This document shows positions 1-11,325 of a DNA stretch of 64,000 nt, in pieces (the first letter of the stretch is position 1; the number at the start of each line of letters is the position of its first letter). This stretch comes from Isoetes taiwanensis (Eukaryota; Streptophyta; Lycopodiopsida; Isoetales; Isoetaceae), in NCBI GenBank assembly GCA_021234155.1, contig JAJEKV010000025.1, positions 2,317,339-2,381,338 on the forward strand, in the 5' to 3' direction. The notes beneath the pieces are model-generated. The model was given only the letters and a program-made list of their open reading frames with translations, was not told the origin of the DNA and ran no database searches. The position numbers and the translations under genes were made by a program.

Positions 1-109
1 TCTTGTGGCTCGTTATCGGCGTCTTCTCACAGCAGCATCTCTTTCCTTGTCCATTGTTTCCCACCCTACCCGCCCTTATATGTTATTTTGAGTTCGTCTA
101 TTGTTTATA

Positions 110-660
110 TTTTTTTTGTTGGGTGATGCTTAAATTATTTTCCACCCCAAGGGTGATGCTATCTATATTTTTTCACCTGTTGGGTGATGCTAGATGATCT
201 CCACCTGTTGGTGATGCTATTTTTTCCATTTCCACCTCTCGGTGCTATTTTCTATTTCTATATATGTTGTTTACAGTTCCTAACGTCTAACAGGTGATTT
301 TTCATCTATTTTTTGGTTCATGCACTCTTTGTTGTTGTCCACCTTAGGTGTTGCTATAATAATATTTTCTTTAATACTGTTTTTCTTTTTTCAGCATTAT
401 GCCGTATTATTCTCCACCTGCGGGTGATTCTGTTTATTTCCACCTCGCCTGTGATGCATATTTCTTTTCAAATGATTGTTATCCACCCGTTGGGTGATGC
501 TTTTCTCCATCCTATGGGTGATGTTATCTCCACTGGCGGGGATCTTTGTTTATTTCCACCTCGAGGGTGGCCGATATTTCTTTTTACATAATTGTTCTCC
601 ACGGATTTGGGTGATCTTTGTTCTCCACCCTATTGGGTGATGCTCTCTTTTTCTGCTACA
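110..660. repeat. Interspersed 18-20 bp semi-palindromic microrepeat
   Basis: At least a dozen degenerate copies of the pattern CCACC, 4-6 variable bases, GGGTGATGCT lie 20-60 bp apart, for example near 140, 173, 200, 483 and 624. CCACC and GGGTG are close to complementary, so each copy could form a tiny stem. The spacing is irregular, so it is neither a simple tandem array nor CRISPR-like. No credible ORF crosses it. Function unknown. Confidence 0.6.
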
Positions 661-754
661 TGTTTGATTTCTCTCACCATTCACGGGTGTTTTTTAGAGT
701 TCTTTGTGTTGCTTGCAGGTTTTACGCCATCTTCCGGAGTCCTGTTTTTTTCGG

Positions 755-1990
755 CTTCGCCATCGACCCATCTCCTTCGATTCTCCAGGCAACACATTCA
801 AGGTTGCTGGCGACCATTTCTCATTAGGGTTTTCCTCGAAAACCCGAAAGGGCGGGATTTTTTATCCCGATGAGAAGTTGTCACCATTACCCTTCTATAC
901 TGCCTGTGCACATTTCTTTTGTTTCTGGGGTAGCCCGATATTGTTCCTATGGTCGGCTACCCCTCTCTATTCTTCAAACATTGTATACTGCTGCTGTGAT
1001 GAATGACAAGCCTCGGCCGGTTTTGTGTCCTTTGCGAGTCCCTTCCCAGAATTGGAATTCATATACAGTATCATTCGCTTCATGCCCAAACACATGGATA
1101 CAAATAGGTCCTATGTTTAAAAATCGCCTTTATTGTGTTGCCGTATATGCTCAGAGATGTGTACACAATGTAAAAAGACAATAATTCAAAGAAGGTTAAA
1201 AAAAAATAAAAAAAATAAATCAAAGTTAATAAATTATTCAATGAGATAAAAATAGTACATATTTTAATATGACAATCTGGTGGCTCCTTTCATCTATTAC
1301 AAAGGCTGTGCACAAAAGTATGTCTAATTTGAAATAAATCAAGGTATTAAAGTTGTAACAAGGAATAAGAAATACACCAAATCTTTCTCAAACTTTTTCG
1401 CAGACATATATGCAAAGCAAGGTGAGCCTTGAGTAAATATCAAATTTTGGACAGCTATTCTTTTGCTGCCTTCAAAAATTCGACTTCGATGAAGAAACAT
1501 AGCACCTAAGCACATATTTTTTAATGCAGGAAGGCAGGCTGCATGTAATGATGTTGAACAAAAAATCTAAATTCTCGCAATGAGGACTCGTGATATACGC
1601 ACACCAAAACACCTTAAGGATTGAAGTGATTCCGTCATACCTTGCATGAGTTCAAGCATTTTCGCTTAGCTTCTTTCTTTGAGTGTCTGCCGAATAGATA
1701 GGCTTTTCATTCATCACAACGGCTTAATAATTTGTAAAGTGAGTGGGGTAGCCCACCATAGGCACAATATCAAACTACCCCATATAAATGGAAATGCCAA
1801 TAATATCATGAGGGGGCTAGGCAAAGGTGAGAAAAGTGGCGACATGTTTTCATCGGGATACAAAACCCTGCTCTTTCGGGTTTTCGGGAAAAACTCTAAT
1901 AAGAAACGGTAGTCAATGTTCTCGAGGTATTGCCTGGGATGCCCGTGCGAGGAAGCAAATGATCAGTACCGAGCGAAGAGGAAATATATA
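755..1990. repeat. Long imperfect inverted repeat (fold-back)
   Basis: The stretch from about 755 to 1025 reappears reverse-complemented at about 1680-1990. Shared blocks include the pair AAAACCCGAAAG / CTTTCGGGTTTT, ATCCCGATGA / TCATCGGGAT, GGGGTAGCCC with a nearby CCTATGGT, and GTGATGAATGA with its complement. The arms are roughly 270-300 bp with substitutions and small indels, around an AT-rich loop of about 650 bp that holds no credible gene. It could be a fold-back or MITE-like element, or an inverted duplication. I could not define target-site duplications. Confidence 0.65.
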
Positions 1991-2179
1991 TGTCTCTTGA
2001 TTTTCCTAATCCTGAAAATATAAAGCAAGCATCCATTAAGTTTGTTAGTAAGCACAACATATGAATGGTTAGAATTCTTGTCATGGAGCTATGCACGTGC
2101 GCTCTGTAAAGAATGCCGATGATGACAACAAAAACCACATAAAATAAGAAATATCAACATAACGGCAAAAACCTCCTTG

Positions 2180-2395
2180 GAAAACCTCCAGAGAGGGTCG
2201 GTCATGCGTGTCACGACAATAGACCTCTATGATAAGGAGGGGCTGGACATGCGAGCCACGCGAAAATAGGTAACTTTGAAAAGAACTTGAAAGAAATTGA
2301 AAGGAAAAAACTCTAGAGGGGCTGGTCATGCGTGCCACGTGACAAAAAACCTCTATAACAAGGGTGGGCTTGTCAAGCGTGCCAGTCGCATATAA
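2180..2395. repeat. Short degenerate tandem repeat, four copies
   Basis: The phrase GGGCTGGTCATGCGTGCCACG, in variants, recurs about every 55-70 bp near 2198, 2240, 2318 and 2366, with a preceding ACCTCTAT-AAGG block in most copies. No reading frame is conserved over the copies. The surrounding stretch from 1991 to 3450 shows nothing else I can support beyond AT-rich spacer. Confidence 0.5.
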
Positions 2396-3457
2396 ATAAC
2401 AATAACTTGCTTAAAGAGGAGAGACATTATTAAAATTTCTTAACAACAGAGATGATACCTGAGTCGATGATCCATGAATGAGGGAAAAAAAAAGAAGGGC
2501 GGGGTGGGAGGGTTTGCCCAATACTACTATACTGTTGTGAGAAAAATGCCAAATGAGAAAAAACACGAAAAGACCGAATATCTATCGCTCGCCCTCTCAC
2601 AAGAATCTCGATCCTACGTGTGGATCGATCTGCATTCTCGTGATGAGGATTCACAACCTACACACACCAAAACATCGGCCGAAAAGAAGAGAACTCTGCT
2701 CTCCTCACAAACCTAGGTGGTGTGATAACTGTAGCTGTTGGTGAAGAGCGAGCTGAATGTATTGTGTATGAGAAGAAGAGGAGCGCCATCACCCAAGTCA
2801 ATGGGGAAGACCATCTGGAACTCCACTAGCTCGAATTCAATGGAAGTGAAAAAGTACTTAGTTCATGGGGCAAGGAGCGCCATATGTGGTCAAAGAAAAG
2901 AAGATAAGGGTTAGGACGAATGAGACGAGGATAAGATCACAATGGAGAATAATCGAGGTAACTAGCACGTGAAAATTGGAAAAGAATGGAAAAAGGTGGA
3001 GGCTCCGTCGACTAAAATACCAACAATCATAGAAAATCATGCTAAACCAAAAAGCTTTCCCACCAGACTGGAAAATCTCAAATTAACAAGATTGATTATC
3101 ACATCACATTATATCTGAACACGATCTTGACGTAGAGATATTTAGAGGTTACATTATATTTCAAATGTGGAGATAGCAGGGAAACAGGGGAAAAGAGGGG
3201 AAAGGATACTAGGGTTACCCTTTTTATATTCTGGAATACACTTTTGTATTCCGGAATAGCTCCAAGTTTTGGCAGATCGCATTCAACAATTGGATCTGGC
3301 TTCGCTAGGTAATATTTAGTTTCTACAATCCTTTTTATAAGAATCAATATCTTCTAGCACAATTTGACTCCATCAAAGGTTTTTCCTCTCTGTTCTTAGT
3401 TCTGATTTTTTTCTCTCTCTGTTTCGTGCTTGGTGTTAGAGGCTTTTCAAGATCCCA

Positions 3458-3850
3458 TTTTTTTTTTTTTTTTTTTTGAAGAACTGTGTCATCAATATAT
3501 TAAAAGAATGGTAATGTTACAAAGAAAGTGAGGAGGAAGGAGAACTGCCCCAAAGAGATAGCGATACCTCGACACTCCACAACAAACTCACAGAAAAACT
3601 GCAACTCTACTGCTGTACAAATCGACCATCACCATCTACAACATCCAAGAAGTCCCGCCAAATGGCAAACTTCCACTCTACTAATCCCCGGAACACCAGA
3701 AAGCTTTGAAATAGCTTGTACCTGAGTCGAGGAATCAGAGAGGCTGCAGGCTGTTGAATCCCCTGAAAGATCCACAACCGCCGCTTCCAAATCAGCCACA
3801 CCAACCAAGCCACACACAAATGCAAGGCTTGCTGCCGCGGCATCTTCTTT
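3458..3850 (-). mobile_element. 5'-truncated LINE (L1-type) 3' end with poly(A) tail
   Basis: A 20-bp poly-T run at 3458-3477 is the poly(A) tail of an element read on the minus strand. Upstream on that strand, from 3843 to 3607, lies an open frame containing CVAWLVWLIWKRRLWIFQG. This resembles the region of plant L1-type LINE polyproteins just after the reverse transcriptase, where an LCxxW...W.IWK.RN pattern is usual. Only the last ~80 codons survive, so this is a dead 5' truncation, as expected of target-primed insertion. Target-site duplications could not be picked out with certainty. Confidence 0.5.
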
Positions 3851-4978
3851 ATGTTAGACTTAGCGTACCATAACGATGCAGTTTCAGTTTAGACTGGCCG
3901 TTGCAGTAAAAAATAGCATAATAGAAGCTGTCAAAGATTGCTTCAGACTGGATCAATACCCTTAGGTTAGATTAGGCATTAAAAAGATTGCTCGGAGCAT
4001 AATTTCATTAATTGTGGACTTTGGCTGAGTCCATATGACTCCCAAATGGACCCGATTTTTTAGAATATAAGGGTTTTAATTAGTAGAATGATGCAAATTT
4101 TCGAAATGTGTGCATGTAGGTGAGATGGCAGGCCTTGTATCTATTAAGCCAAAGAAGTGCGAACCGAAGTTTTGTGTCAAAGCGCTATTCAGTAGGCGTG
4201 GTCTCGCCACGGCCGAAGAGCATTCGCAAATCTGCATAGTGTAGATTCATAGTCGTGCCGATCCGTAATGGTCCGAACCAGTAGCGCCGATGGATTCACA
4301 ATGGCTTAAATGCAATTGCCATATCGCCGAGCCAATATTAGCTCATGCGAATCGCCTTCAGGTTGAGGTGCGAACGAGATAAACCAAAATGGCAATGTGA
4401 AGAAATGAGAAGCCAACTCGTGAAGCTCCTTCGTCGTGGAGAGTTGATGAAGGACGGCGATGAGCCGGATCACCTCAGCCAGGTAGAGCCGAAGGCCGCT
4501 TTGATTTCCTTGAAACGCCATATTTACAGGGCAGAAGCGCTCTGAAGAGGTTGCTGAAGATGGAGGATGTTTGGCTGCACAACACTTTCCGGCCGTTGTT
4601 TAAGAAGCTTTACAAGAAGGAAAAGAAGCGCGCGGTGGCTTTGGTAACTAAACTCATCCTCGGACTCCCTATCCGATGGGAGAATTGGATGACCTGTTTG
4701 GATCTGCATCGGCCGACAAGCCATAACAGAAAGTTCCAACCTGGGGGATCTAATTGCGGTGGAACGGATATTGATCAAACGCCCATGTTTAATATTATCT
4801 ATTATTATATATTATCTTTCTGTTCAACTATCTCTTTCGAGGCATGTTGTTTAGTTGATATTATTATCTACGTAATCCATCCATGTACTCCATTCCTATA
4901 TGAATAGAATGTTTTTGTCTACATTGAGAACAGCCCAATGACGTGCAATTTCTGAACAGTAATATCGAGGCCTCCAAA
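3851..4978. other. Gene-poor spacer
   Basis: Two short adjacent plus-strand open frames (4345-4545 and 4551-4907) are visible. Neither shows a recognisable domain, and codon quality fades into AT-rich sequence after 4780. I see no repeat, RNA gene or credible gene here. Confidence 0.4.
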
Positions 4979-5160
4979 CGAAATTGGGCGCCCGCCCACT
5001 TTCCTTCGAGGAAATTGGCGCCATAATTTCTTCGGGAATAGGCTCCCAGTAAACTGGCGGCGCCGACTTTGCCCTTCAGATGGCTTGAAGCTAGTTGCAT
5101 GAAGGCTTCCGCTTTGAGGAAAATAGGGCGCCCGCCCACTTTCCTTCTTGCAGGCAAAAG
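4979..5160. repeat. Palindrome cluster 1 (GGGCGCCCGCCC family)
   Basis: Two copies (near 4983 and 5126) read A(A)ATNGGGCGCCCGCCCACTTTCC. Between them are shorter relatives such as AAATTGGCGCCATAATTT (near 5014) and ACTGGCGGCGCCGACTTTGCCC. The shared core is a GC palindrome flanked by AAATTGG/CCAATTT half-sites. Shorter forms of the same motif occur singly near 6057, 6112, 6756 and 7810. Confidence 0.65.
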
Positions 5161-6879
5161 GAAAACGAGAAAACGTAGATCAGAACCGAAGATAAGAACT
5201 GAAACATAACAACTGATTCATGGACAACACAGTTACATCATCATATCATATAAAGTTATTAAATACATGAGTCATAGATTGTAATTATTGGTGATTCTAT
5301 TAATCTCAAAAGCCTCGCGCTCCGGAACCCACACAATATGGATAGTAACATGATACTCGCCGGGGGAGTCTTTCTTTCGACCAGTAGCTATACCATACAG
5401 CCAGGGATCGAGAGAGATCCCTTTCAACTCGCAGGCATAAAGATCGTCATAGGTCATAAGGCAAGTAAGGGTGTCAACATGGGGCCTGTGAAGATGGCGA
5501 GACATGGCGTGCCGGAATGTGTCATGCCGTCGAATGCGCCTATATTTATAGCCAAGGAATTATTGATGACTCTTGTAGAAAGATTATTGGTTGTATATAC
5601 GATTGTACATCCAATAATCTTTTGCGTACAATACCTTCAATAATGATTGTGGGTATAAATATATCTCAAACCAATTTTGACCATCAAATTTGGCCTTCGT
5701 CTAGCCATGTGGTCTCATTCGGTCACGAGCATTGATTCCATCAACCGCAAGATGAATCACGAAAACTTCAAGCAAAGGCCGTGAGCGAGATACCCATGGA
5801 AGACTGGATGACCACGGTCGCTCTAAATCCTCGCCATTATCCCGATCCCTTCGACGTTATCATCCATCCGATATGGAATAGAGAGCATCAAATGTACATG
5901 ATAGAGAAGATTTGGGGTGCACGGTGAAAATGACTCGAGAAGAGTCCCCCTAAATGAACGCTTGTCATCTTGTTGTAATCGATTTGTAATCATCTATGAG
6001 ATAAAGTATTAGTACAACTTGTCTTCTATATGTGCAACTTGTCCAACATGTCGCGGAAATTGGGCCGCCCACTTTGCCCTTTGAATGCTCATATCGAATG
6101 ATCTTGTGAGAAATTGGGCGGCGCCTAATTTCGGCGTGGGTATCTCTGTGTACCTTATACGGTTACATTGCGCTAGAATGTACGCCAATAATTGACATCA
6201 ATAATTTCTCACGACTATAAAAGCAGCTCCCTTTGCATTCATCTCTCATGGCTTCCTTGCCGGATCGTCCGGAGAACATCGATCCTTCAAGTGCTACTTG
6301 AGTTTCAACGATATTTGCGGTGCTATATGGTGGGTGTTAGTCTTGATCCATGGCTCCAGTCCAAAGCGGATGGACTGCGAGTAATTGCGGGAAGCTCACT
6401 TTCGTGTTGTGGTCCACCGTATTGGCTTCCCCGATCGCAGATCTTTGAGTGAATGGCATCGCCTTTGGCGTTGTGACGAAAGTGACTCTTTGTACACTTT
6501 CGGATATGTTAATGTACCGACAAGGATATAATAATGTTGTAAGGATGTAATAAGCATAGTCAATATTATATAATGTAGCGATAATTCACGAGTAATTCGA
6601 GGGGCGCTCTTTGATCTCCCTTGTTTTACTGCGGCTCCACTTCACTTCATGTTTGATGGCGCTTTTTGCCCGAAGAATTGAAAGCCCAATTTCTTGCGGA
6701 GGATAGAGAAGTCAAATAAATTTAATAAAAGGCTATAGTTTCTAAGGGTTAACCAAATTGGCCGCCCAATTTGGTTAGCAAAATAAACTAGAGAAATTTA
6801 AGACAAGGAAATGAGTGCAACGTTATCATTTCACGAAAAAAGTATGAACAATTGTTATTAACATATTTCACGTATTTTT
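5161..6879. other. Degenerate spacer with scattered palindromic half-sites
   Basis: No gene can be supported. Isolated motif copies occur at about 6057 (AAATTGGGCCGCCCACTTTG), 6112 (AAATTGGGCGGCGCCTAATTT) and 6756 (CAAATTGGCCGCCCAATTTG, a 20-bp near-palindrome). Short open frames on both strands (5272-5505 minus, 5338-5643 plus) overlap each other and show no domain. Confidence 0.4.
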
Positions 6880-8984
6880 TTCAAATCATAAAATTCGCTC
6901 ATTAGATGCGGAGGCACATCTTAGAATGATCCCTACTAGGTTCTCCATCTTTGGGGCTTTGAGGTTGTTGTCTTTGCCTCTTTGATCAATTCCATTCTTT
7001 GCATAAAATCTTGGGCCTTTGAGTTCCTCATTCTCATCATCGCACCTTGATTGTCTTACGTGTTCCACCTCTTCCTCTACATCTTATTTGCTCATCGTGT
7101 TGGGGACCACATCCTCTCCATCGATTGTCCCCTTCTGTGTTTCCATGACAACGTGAGTCGGGCTCCCTAGCAACCTCTTCCTCGAACTTTGAGGTCGCCT
7201 CAATCATGTCACAGTATTCACCGGTCCAGTCCCCGCGCCAAAGGCGTTGATGTTGTTTTTCTTCTCCTAAATAGTTCCAAATCCGAGAGCCTAGGGCATT
7301 TGCCCCTTTTGAGCTCTACTTGAATCAGCGCTCTTGTCTGTCGCCTCGAATTGATTGCGCCGTTTATGGTTGTAGGCGAGAACGGACAAAGGTGTCTCAA
7401 AGGCGGAAGGCTGAGGAGCATTTTTGGAAGTAGAGGCCTTCTTCTTTCCCTCTTTTATCTTTTTCAGTAGTGCCCGAGCTCTTGATTTTTTCTCGTCTAA
7501 CATGACATCGAAGTTGCTTTCGAATATCCGTACAAGCTTAATTTCCAGCTTCCGCCCTGTCTCAAAAGACAATGTTTTATAGCCCTCGCGACACCGGCTT
7601 CGGCTAAAAGCACCACTTAGGAAAAGAAGTCGAGAACGAGTGCAACCTTCCAAACATCAACTGCGTACTAGATAGGTGCACGCCCTACTTTCCAACCGAT
7701 TTTGCACCCATTACTCCTCCCCACTGCTGCACCCTTTGTCGCACCAAAGGTCGATACGACCAATAAGCCGACGGAAAACAAATGTTAGAAACATTGATAG
7801 TCAACAAGCAAATTGGAAGCCCAATTTAAAATGCATACCGCCGCACACTTTCGTGATCGGGCAAATTCTTTTTCGATGTCTGTTTTTTCGTGTAAATGCT
7901 TGGGAAACTTAGCATATTGCTTTGGATGGTCGGAATTGGCGAAACAAATATTTATTTCCTCAGACGACATGTAGCCGCCGCTGCGTCTCGGCAACATACA
8001 TTAGCGAGGACAAGACATTGCAACAACTCGAACTCTAGAGGTAGTCGCGATTACGGTCGGGGGTCTGGTAGGAACCAACCCAAACACCTGGCCGCCACCG
8101 TCTATTGTCTTCATGGCGGATAGGCACTCATTGAGGCGATGCGGGGGTAATAAATATAGCTACCCGGTAAAAGTCTGCTGGTCCGTCATCGCGGCTTAGC
8201 TGGTCAAGGAATTTTTCATAATCTTCCTTTGGCCATTTCTTCGTATATCCGAAGTCGCGATCCAATGAAGCGGGCGAAGTGTTTACCACGCCCACGCACA
8301 AACCTCGCGGACTAACGTGGAAACACTTGAAAGGTTTGCCACCCTCCTCAACCGCCCTAGAAGATATTCGTCTACTTTGTTTGTAGAGGGACTCCGGAAA
8401 GCTTTCCTTCTCCATCTCTTTGCGCCCTTACGCCCATCCACCGATGCTACTTGCGAACATAAGCATCAGATTCTCTCCGCGGAATATGGGGTGAGCTTGC
8501 CTCAAGGCAGCCATGTCTTGAAAAGGAAGTTTCTTCACTTCCTTCATGTATCGACAAGGGCCCGCTCCATTGTTCCAATCTTCTTGACTCTCGGCTCGAC
8601 TTTCATAGTACGTCTCCCGGTATAATCCTTGCTTCCCTTGAGGGGAATGTGGTGCCATCCTTGATCTCCTTCAGCAACATTTGCGGATCTAGAGGATGCA
8701 TGGACTTTAATAATTCGTGAGGGAATTATTGGTGAAAAGTCTAAGCCTATCCTTCACTTCAATTTTTTTCTCCTTCTTCGTCCTTCAACCGGTCTTCATA
8801 GAATAACTGGGCAACCCGGTGCACAAATTCCACGACTTCGTCATCAAGATATACAAAGTAGTCGTAGTCACACATAGTTGACTTTTTAATGGTTTGCTTG
8901 GCTCTGACTTTCCAATCTCGCATGACCACGAAGGCACTAGATAAGGGCATACACATCATCTTAATAGTTAACTGCGGTGCGCTG

Positions 8985-9155
8985 ACCGAAATGGGCAGCC
9001 CAATTTGGATCATCAAACGAGGTGAAATTGGGCCCAATTTCCACTGAAGCAGTTCGAAATTGGATGCCCAATATCGGGCCGTCAGGGAAATTGGGCGGCC
9101 TTAATTTGAAAAAGTGCCAAAATTTGAAATTGGGGAGCCCAATTTGAACTTCGTG
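8985..9155. repeat. Palindrome cluster 2
   Basis: Five related sites in 170 bp: GGGCAGCCCAATTTGG (8993), AAATTGGGCCCAATTTCC (9023), AAATTGGATGCCCAATATCGGG (9056), AAATTGGGCGGCCTTAATTTG (9092) and AAATTGGGGAGCCCAATTTG (9134). All have an AAATTGGG arm facing CCCAATTT or a decayed version. The middle of the motif varies while the AT-rich shoulders persist. The cluster interrupts the decayed minus-strand gene. Confidence 0.65.
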
Positions 9156-10661
9156 GATAGCGAGGAACTAGTAATGGTGGTAGTGCACTTACGAATCGGC
9201 TCCAAAATGAGTGCGGCGTTTGCCCTTCTTAGGCTTCCGTAGAATGCCCTTGGTTGCGAAGGCTGCTGAATTTCTTGAAAAATACTTCCCTCGTGTATAG
9301 TCTTCTTTGTTATGTCATTATTCTCGGCTTACGAATGTACTTTCGATTGCGGTGAGATTTCTGCCGGGACTTCGGCATTTCCTTTTGGCATAGAAAAGAA
9401 TATCGGTTACGCCAAGTGCTTCCTTTCGGGAGGCCATGCCAAAGCTTGTGTGACAAGCGGTTGAGCAACCGTGGTCATTATGGTTGCCATTAACAATCCA
9501 AGATACGCATTTTGCAGATCCTCGACTTCTTCCACTTGATTGCTCGCCATGCATGCGTGGATCGAAGCGACCACGACATCGGCCGCAGGGGGAGGGTGCA
9601 TCGATGGGTGATAAACGATTCGTAGAGAGTGTCCAAGTGCTCTGGACTTTTGACCCTACAAGTCATATTTGCCGGGGCTTTATGCATCTTGAACACATCG
9701 ACTTCAATCTCGAAGCCCACCCCCAGAGGGTAGATTCTCTCCCTGTGCTTGATGCTTGCTATGGCGTTTTGTGACAACTCATGTACGCTCTCCCGAAAGT
9801 GGCGCCGCCACCGGATGGAGTGAACTTCACGATCTGCCGGCTACTCTCCGGTTCTTGGATGAAGAAGAAGAGAAGGACTCCCTCCAGAACTTTTTGGGCT
9901 CTCGTGATAACATCGCCCGCTTGCGCCTCTTGACGGACCACCTAAATCTTTTCCTCAAGGCTTAGGGGTTCCTCTTCGACCGGCTGGTCCTCTTCGCACT
10001 TTTCGCATCCGGGCGACCTTGATGTTCTCTTCATTCCACGCAGAATATAAGTTTAGTGGCGACTTTTACGGTGAATAGCCTTAGCGAGGTGTCCTCGCCT
10101 TCTTTGGCTGCTGATGTCGGTCTCCATGTAATGCGCCCCCCTGGCTTTGTCCGCATCTCACCTTTCTTGTATCTAGACTTAAGCCACTTAGTATCAGATA
10201 TACTTTAGGTTGGTTTTTGCCCTGATACTCGTGAGGAATGCTTTCGGCATTGCTACATTTTGTGCTCTAATATCCTTCGCCGGCGGTAGTAGCCATCAAA
10301 ATATCAGTTCTTGATTTGATGCCCGGCTCTAAACTTTCATATGAGTCTAAGCGCCCATCCTTTTACGGCGCAAGAATGTGGGCTTTCCTTTATACTTGCG
10401 TTCATCATACATGGCTCGTGCTTAGATAGTGGAACTTTATAGCGGACAAAAGTCCGATCTACACGGTGTCTTCAACGTCGATGAGGAAGTCATCCTTGTT
10501 CTCGAGCGAGACCTCCATGTCGATGACGATACCCGAATTCATTTTTCGCCCCTATCTTGCCAAAGAAAAGAGAAGATCCTTGAGGTGGTTTGTGGGACCC
10601 GTGATGAATATTCCCTATCTCTATGCACGGACCCATTCCTCAAAGAGCAGCCGTCAAAATT

Positions 10662-10793
10662 TCATTGGGCACAACTTTGGATGCCAAAGAAGCGGTTCTT
10701 TCTCTTCTTCGTTCTTGCATTCTCTATTGCAATAGCCTCTGCAAATTTGGGTCCGGTACCGGGAACCCGAGCAGTCTGCTTTGTTCGCGCCAT
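10662..10793 (-). CDS. 43-codon ORF starting with a histone H3 tail sequence
   Basis: The minus-strand ATG at 10793 opens a frame reading MARTKQTARVPGTGPKF and ending in a lysine/arginine-rich stretch, NARTKKRKNRFFG, before a TGA. Residues 1-9 are identical to the universal start of histone H3, including the lysine-4 and threonine-3 environment. From residue 10 the KSTGGKAPRKQL expected of H3 is absent. ARTK appears a second time in the basic tail. No histone fold follows in any frame downstream. It may be the start of the decayed gene that continues to the left, a truncated H3 capture, or coincidence. The start lies about 75 bp from palindrome cluster 3. Confidence 0.4.
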   Translation of the reverse strand: MARTKQTARVPGTGPKFAEAIAIENARTKKRKNRFFGIQSCAQ

Positions 10794-10865
10794 ATTAATT
10801 CCTGCAGAACGGAAAGTAGTGTTAGTACTTGGGAGACTTGGGGCTGAAGAGGCTGTTGTATGATG

Positions 10866-11055
10866 GAGGCAAATTGGGCGCCCGCCCAATTTGCCCGGAT
10901 CCCCACGCACACCAAATTGGGCGCCCGCCCAATTTGCTCGGCTCAACTCATGGTGAGCCTTGAGTCTGAGGAGACGATTGCATCACATGACAGGGGCCAA
11001 ATTGGGCGCCCGCCCAATTTGGCCAGATCCCTACGCATACTAAATTGGGCACGCC
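10866..11055. repeat. Palindrome cluster 3, best-preserved copies
   Basis: Three copies at about 10870, 10913 and 10998 read CAAATTGGGCG, CC, CGCCCAATTTG: 11-bp perfect inverted arms around a CC spacer. Two are followed by a GATCCC(T/C)ACGCA(C/T)AC phrase and then another copy, so the repeating unit is larger than the palindrome. A fourth, decayed copy is at about 11041. Such arms could form cruciforms or bind a dimeric protein; that is inference. Confidence 0.75.
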
Positions 11056-11069
11056 TATTTATAACCCTC

Positions 11070-11246
11070 ACACCAAAGTGGATGGATGCCCAGTTTGCCT
11101 ATCAGGAGAAACCGCGACTTCCTTGGATGGTAGACTTGGGTAGAGTAAATTGGGTGGGCTTCAATTTAGTCTGCCCAAGTCTACCATCCAAGGTAGTCGT
11201 GCTCTCCTAGGGATAGGTAAACCGGGCGCCCCGCCTACTTTGGTGT
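11070..11246. repeat. Inverted repeat with ~80-bp arms, 10-bp loop
   Basis: The left arm, 11070 to about 11151, starts ACACCAAAGTGG and contains CCTTGGATGGTAGACTTGGG. It is matched by the reverse complement of the right arm, about 11162-11246, which contains CCCAAGTCTACCATCCAAGG and ends ACTTTGGTGT. Similarity is about 75-80 percent by eye, and the central 20 bp are perfect. Transcribed, it would fold into a long imperfect hairpin. Confidence 0.7.
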
Positions 11247-11325
11247 CGGATAGGCAAACTGGCGCCCGCCCACATTGGTGTGAGGGATAAGTAAATTGGG
11301 CGTCCGCCCACTTTGGTGTTAGGGA
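11205..11325. repeat. Three-copy ~37-bp tandem repeat with palindromic core
   Basis: Units begin near 11213, 11249 and 11285. Each has GGATA(G/A)G(T/C)AAA, then a variant of the GGGCGCCCGCC core, then CAYTTTGGTGT. The first unit also forms part of the right arm of the neighbouring hairpin. The structure suggests the palindrome family spread locally as part of a short tandem unit. Confidence 0.65.

Larger units (their letters stand above)
6880..10793 (-). pseudogene. Decayed unknown gene(s), readable in minus-strand segments
   Basis: On the minus strand, protein-like sequence can be followed in pieces that change frame every 50-150 codons. In order: a start at 10793 (H3-tail-like, described separately); about 10600-10440 (blocks NHLKDLLFSLAR and MEVSLENKDDFLIDVED, with stops); about 10200-10040 (block DTKWLKSRYKKGEMRTKPGG); 9941-9759 (AQKVLEGVLLFFFIQEPESS); 9777-9590 (GVGFEIEVDVFKMHKAPANM); 9601-9407; 8900-8759 (CDYDYFVYLDDEVVEFVHRV); 8658-8128, one frame broken by a single TAA; 8100-7785; 7653-7291, lysine-rich; and 7068-6886. 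I recognise no domain family. A palindrome cluster at 8985-9155 sits inside the run. It may be a dead transposon gene or more than one gene; introns or sequencing indels could explain some frame changes. Confidence 0.35.

Noticed and set aside
10429-10863. Plus-strand 144-codon ORF
   Set aside because: It overlaps the H3-tail-like minus ORF, and the minus strand gives more protein-like blocks continuing across the region.
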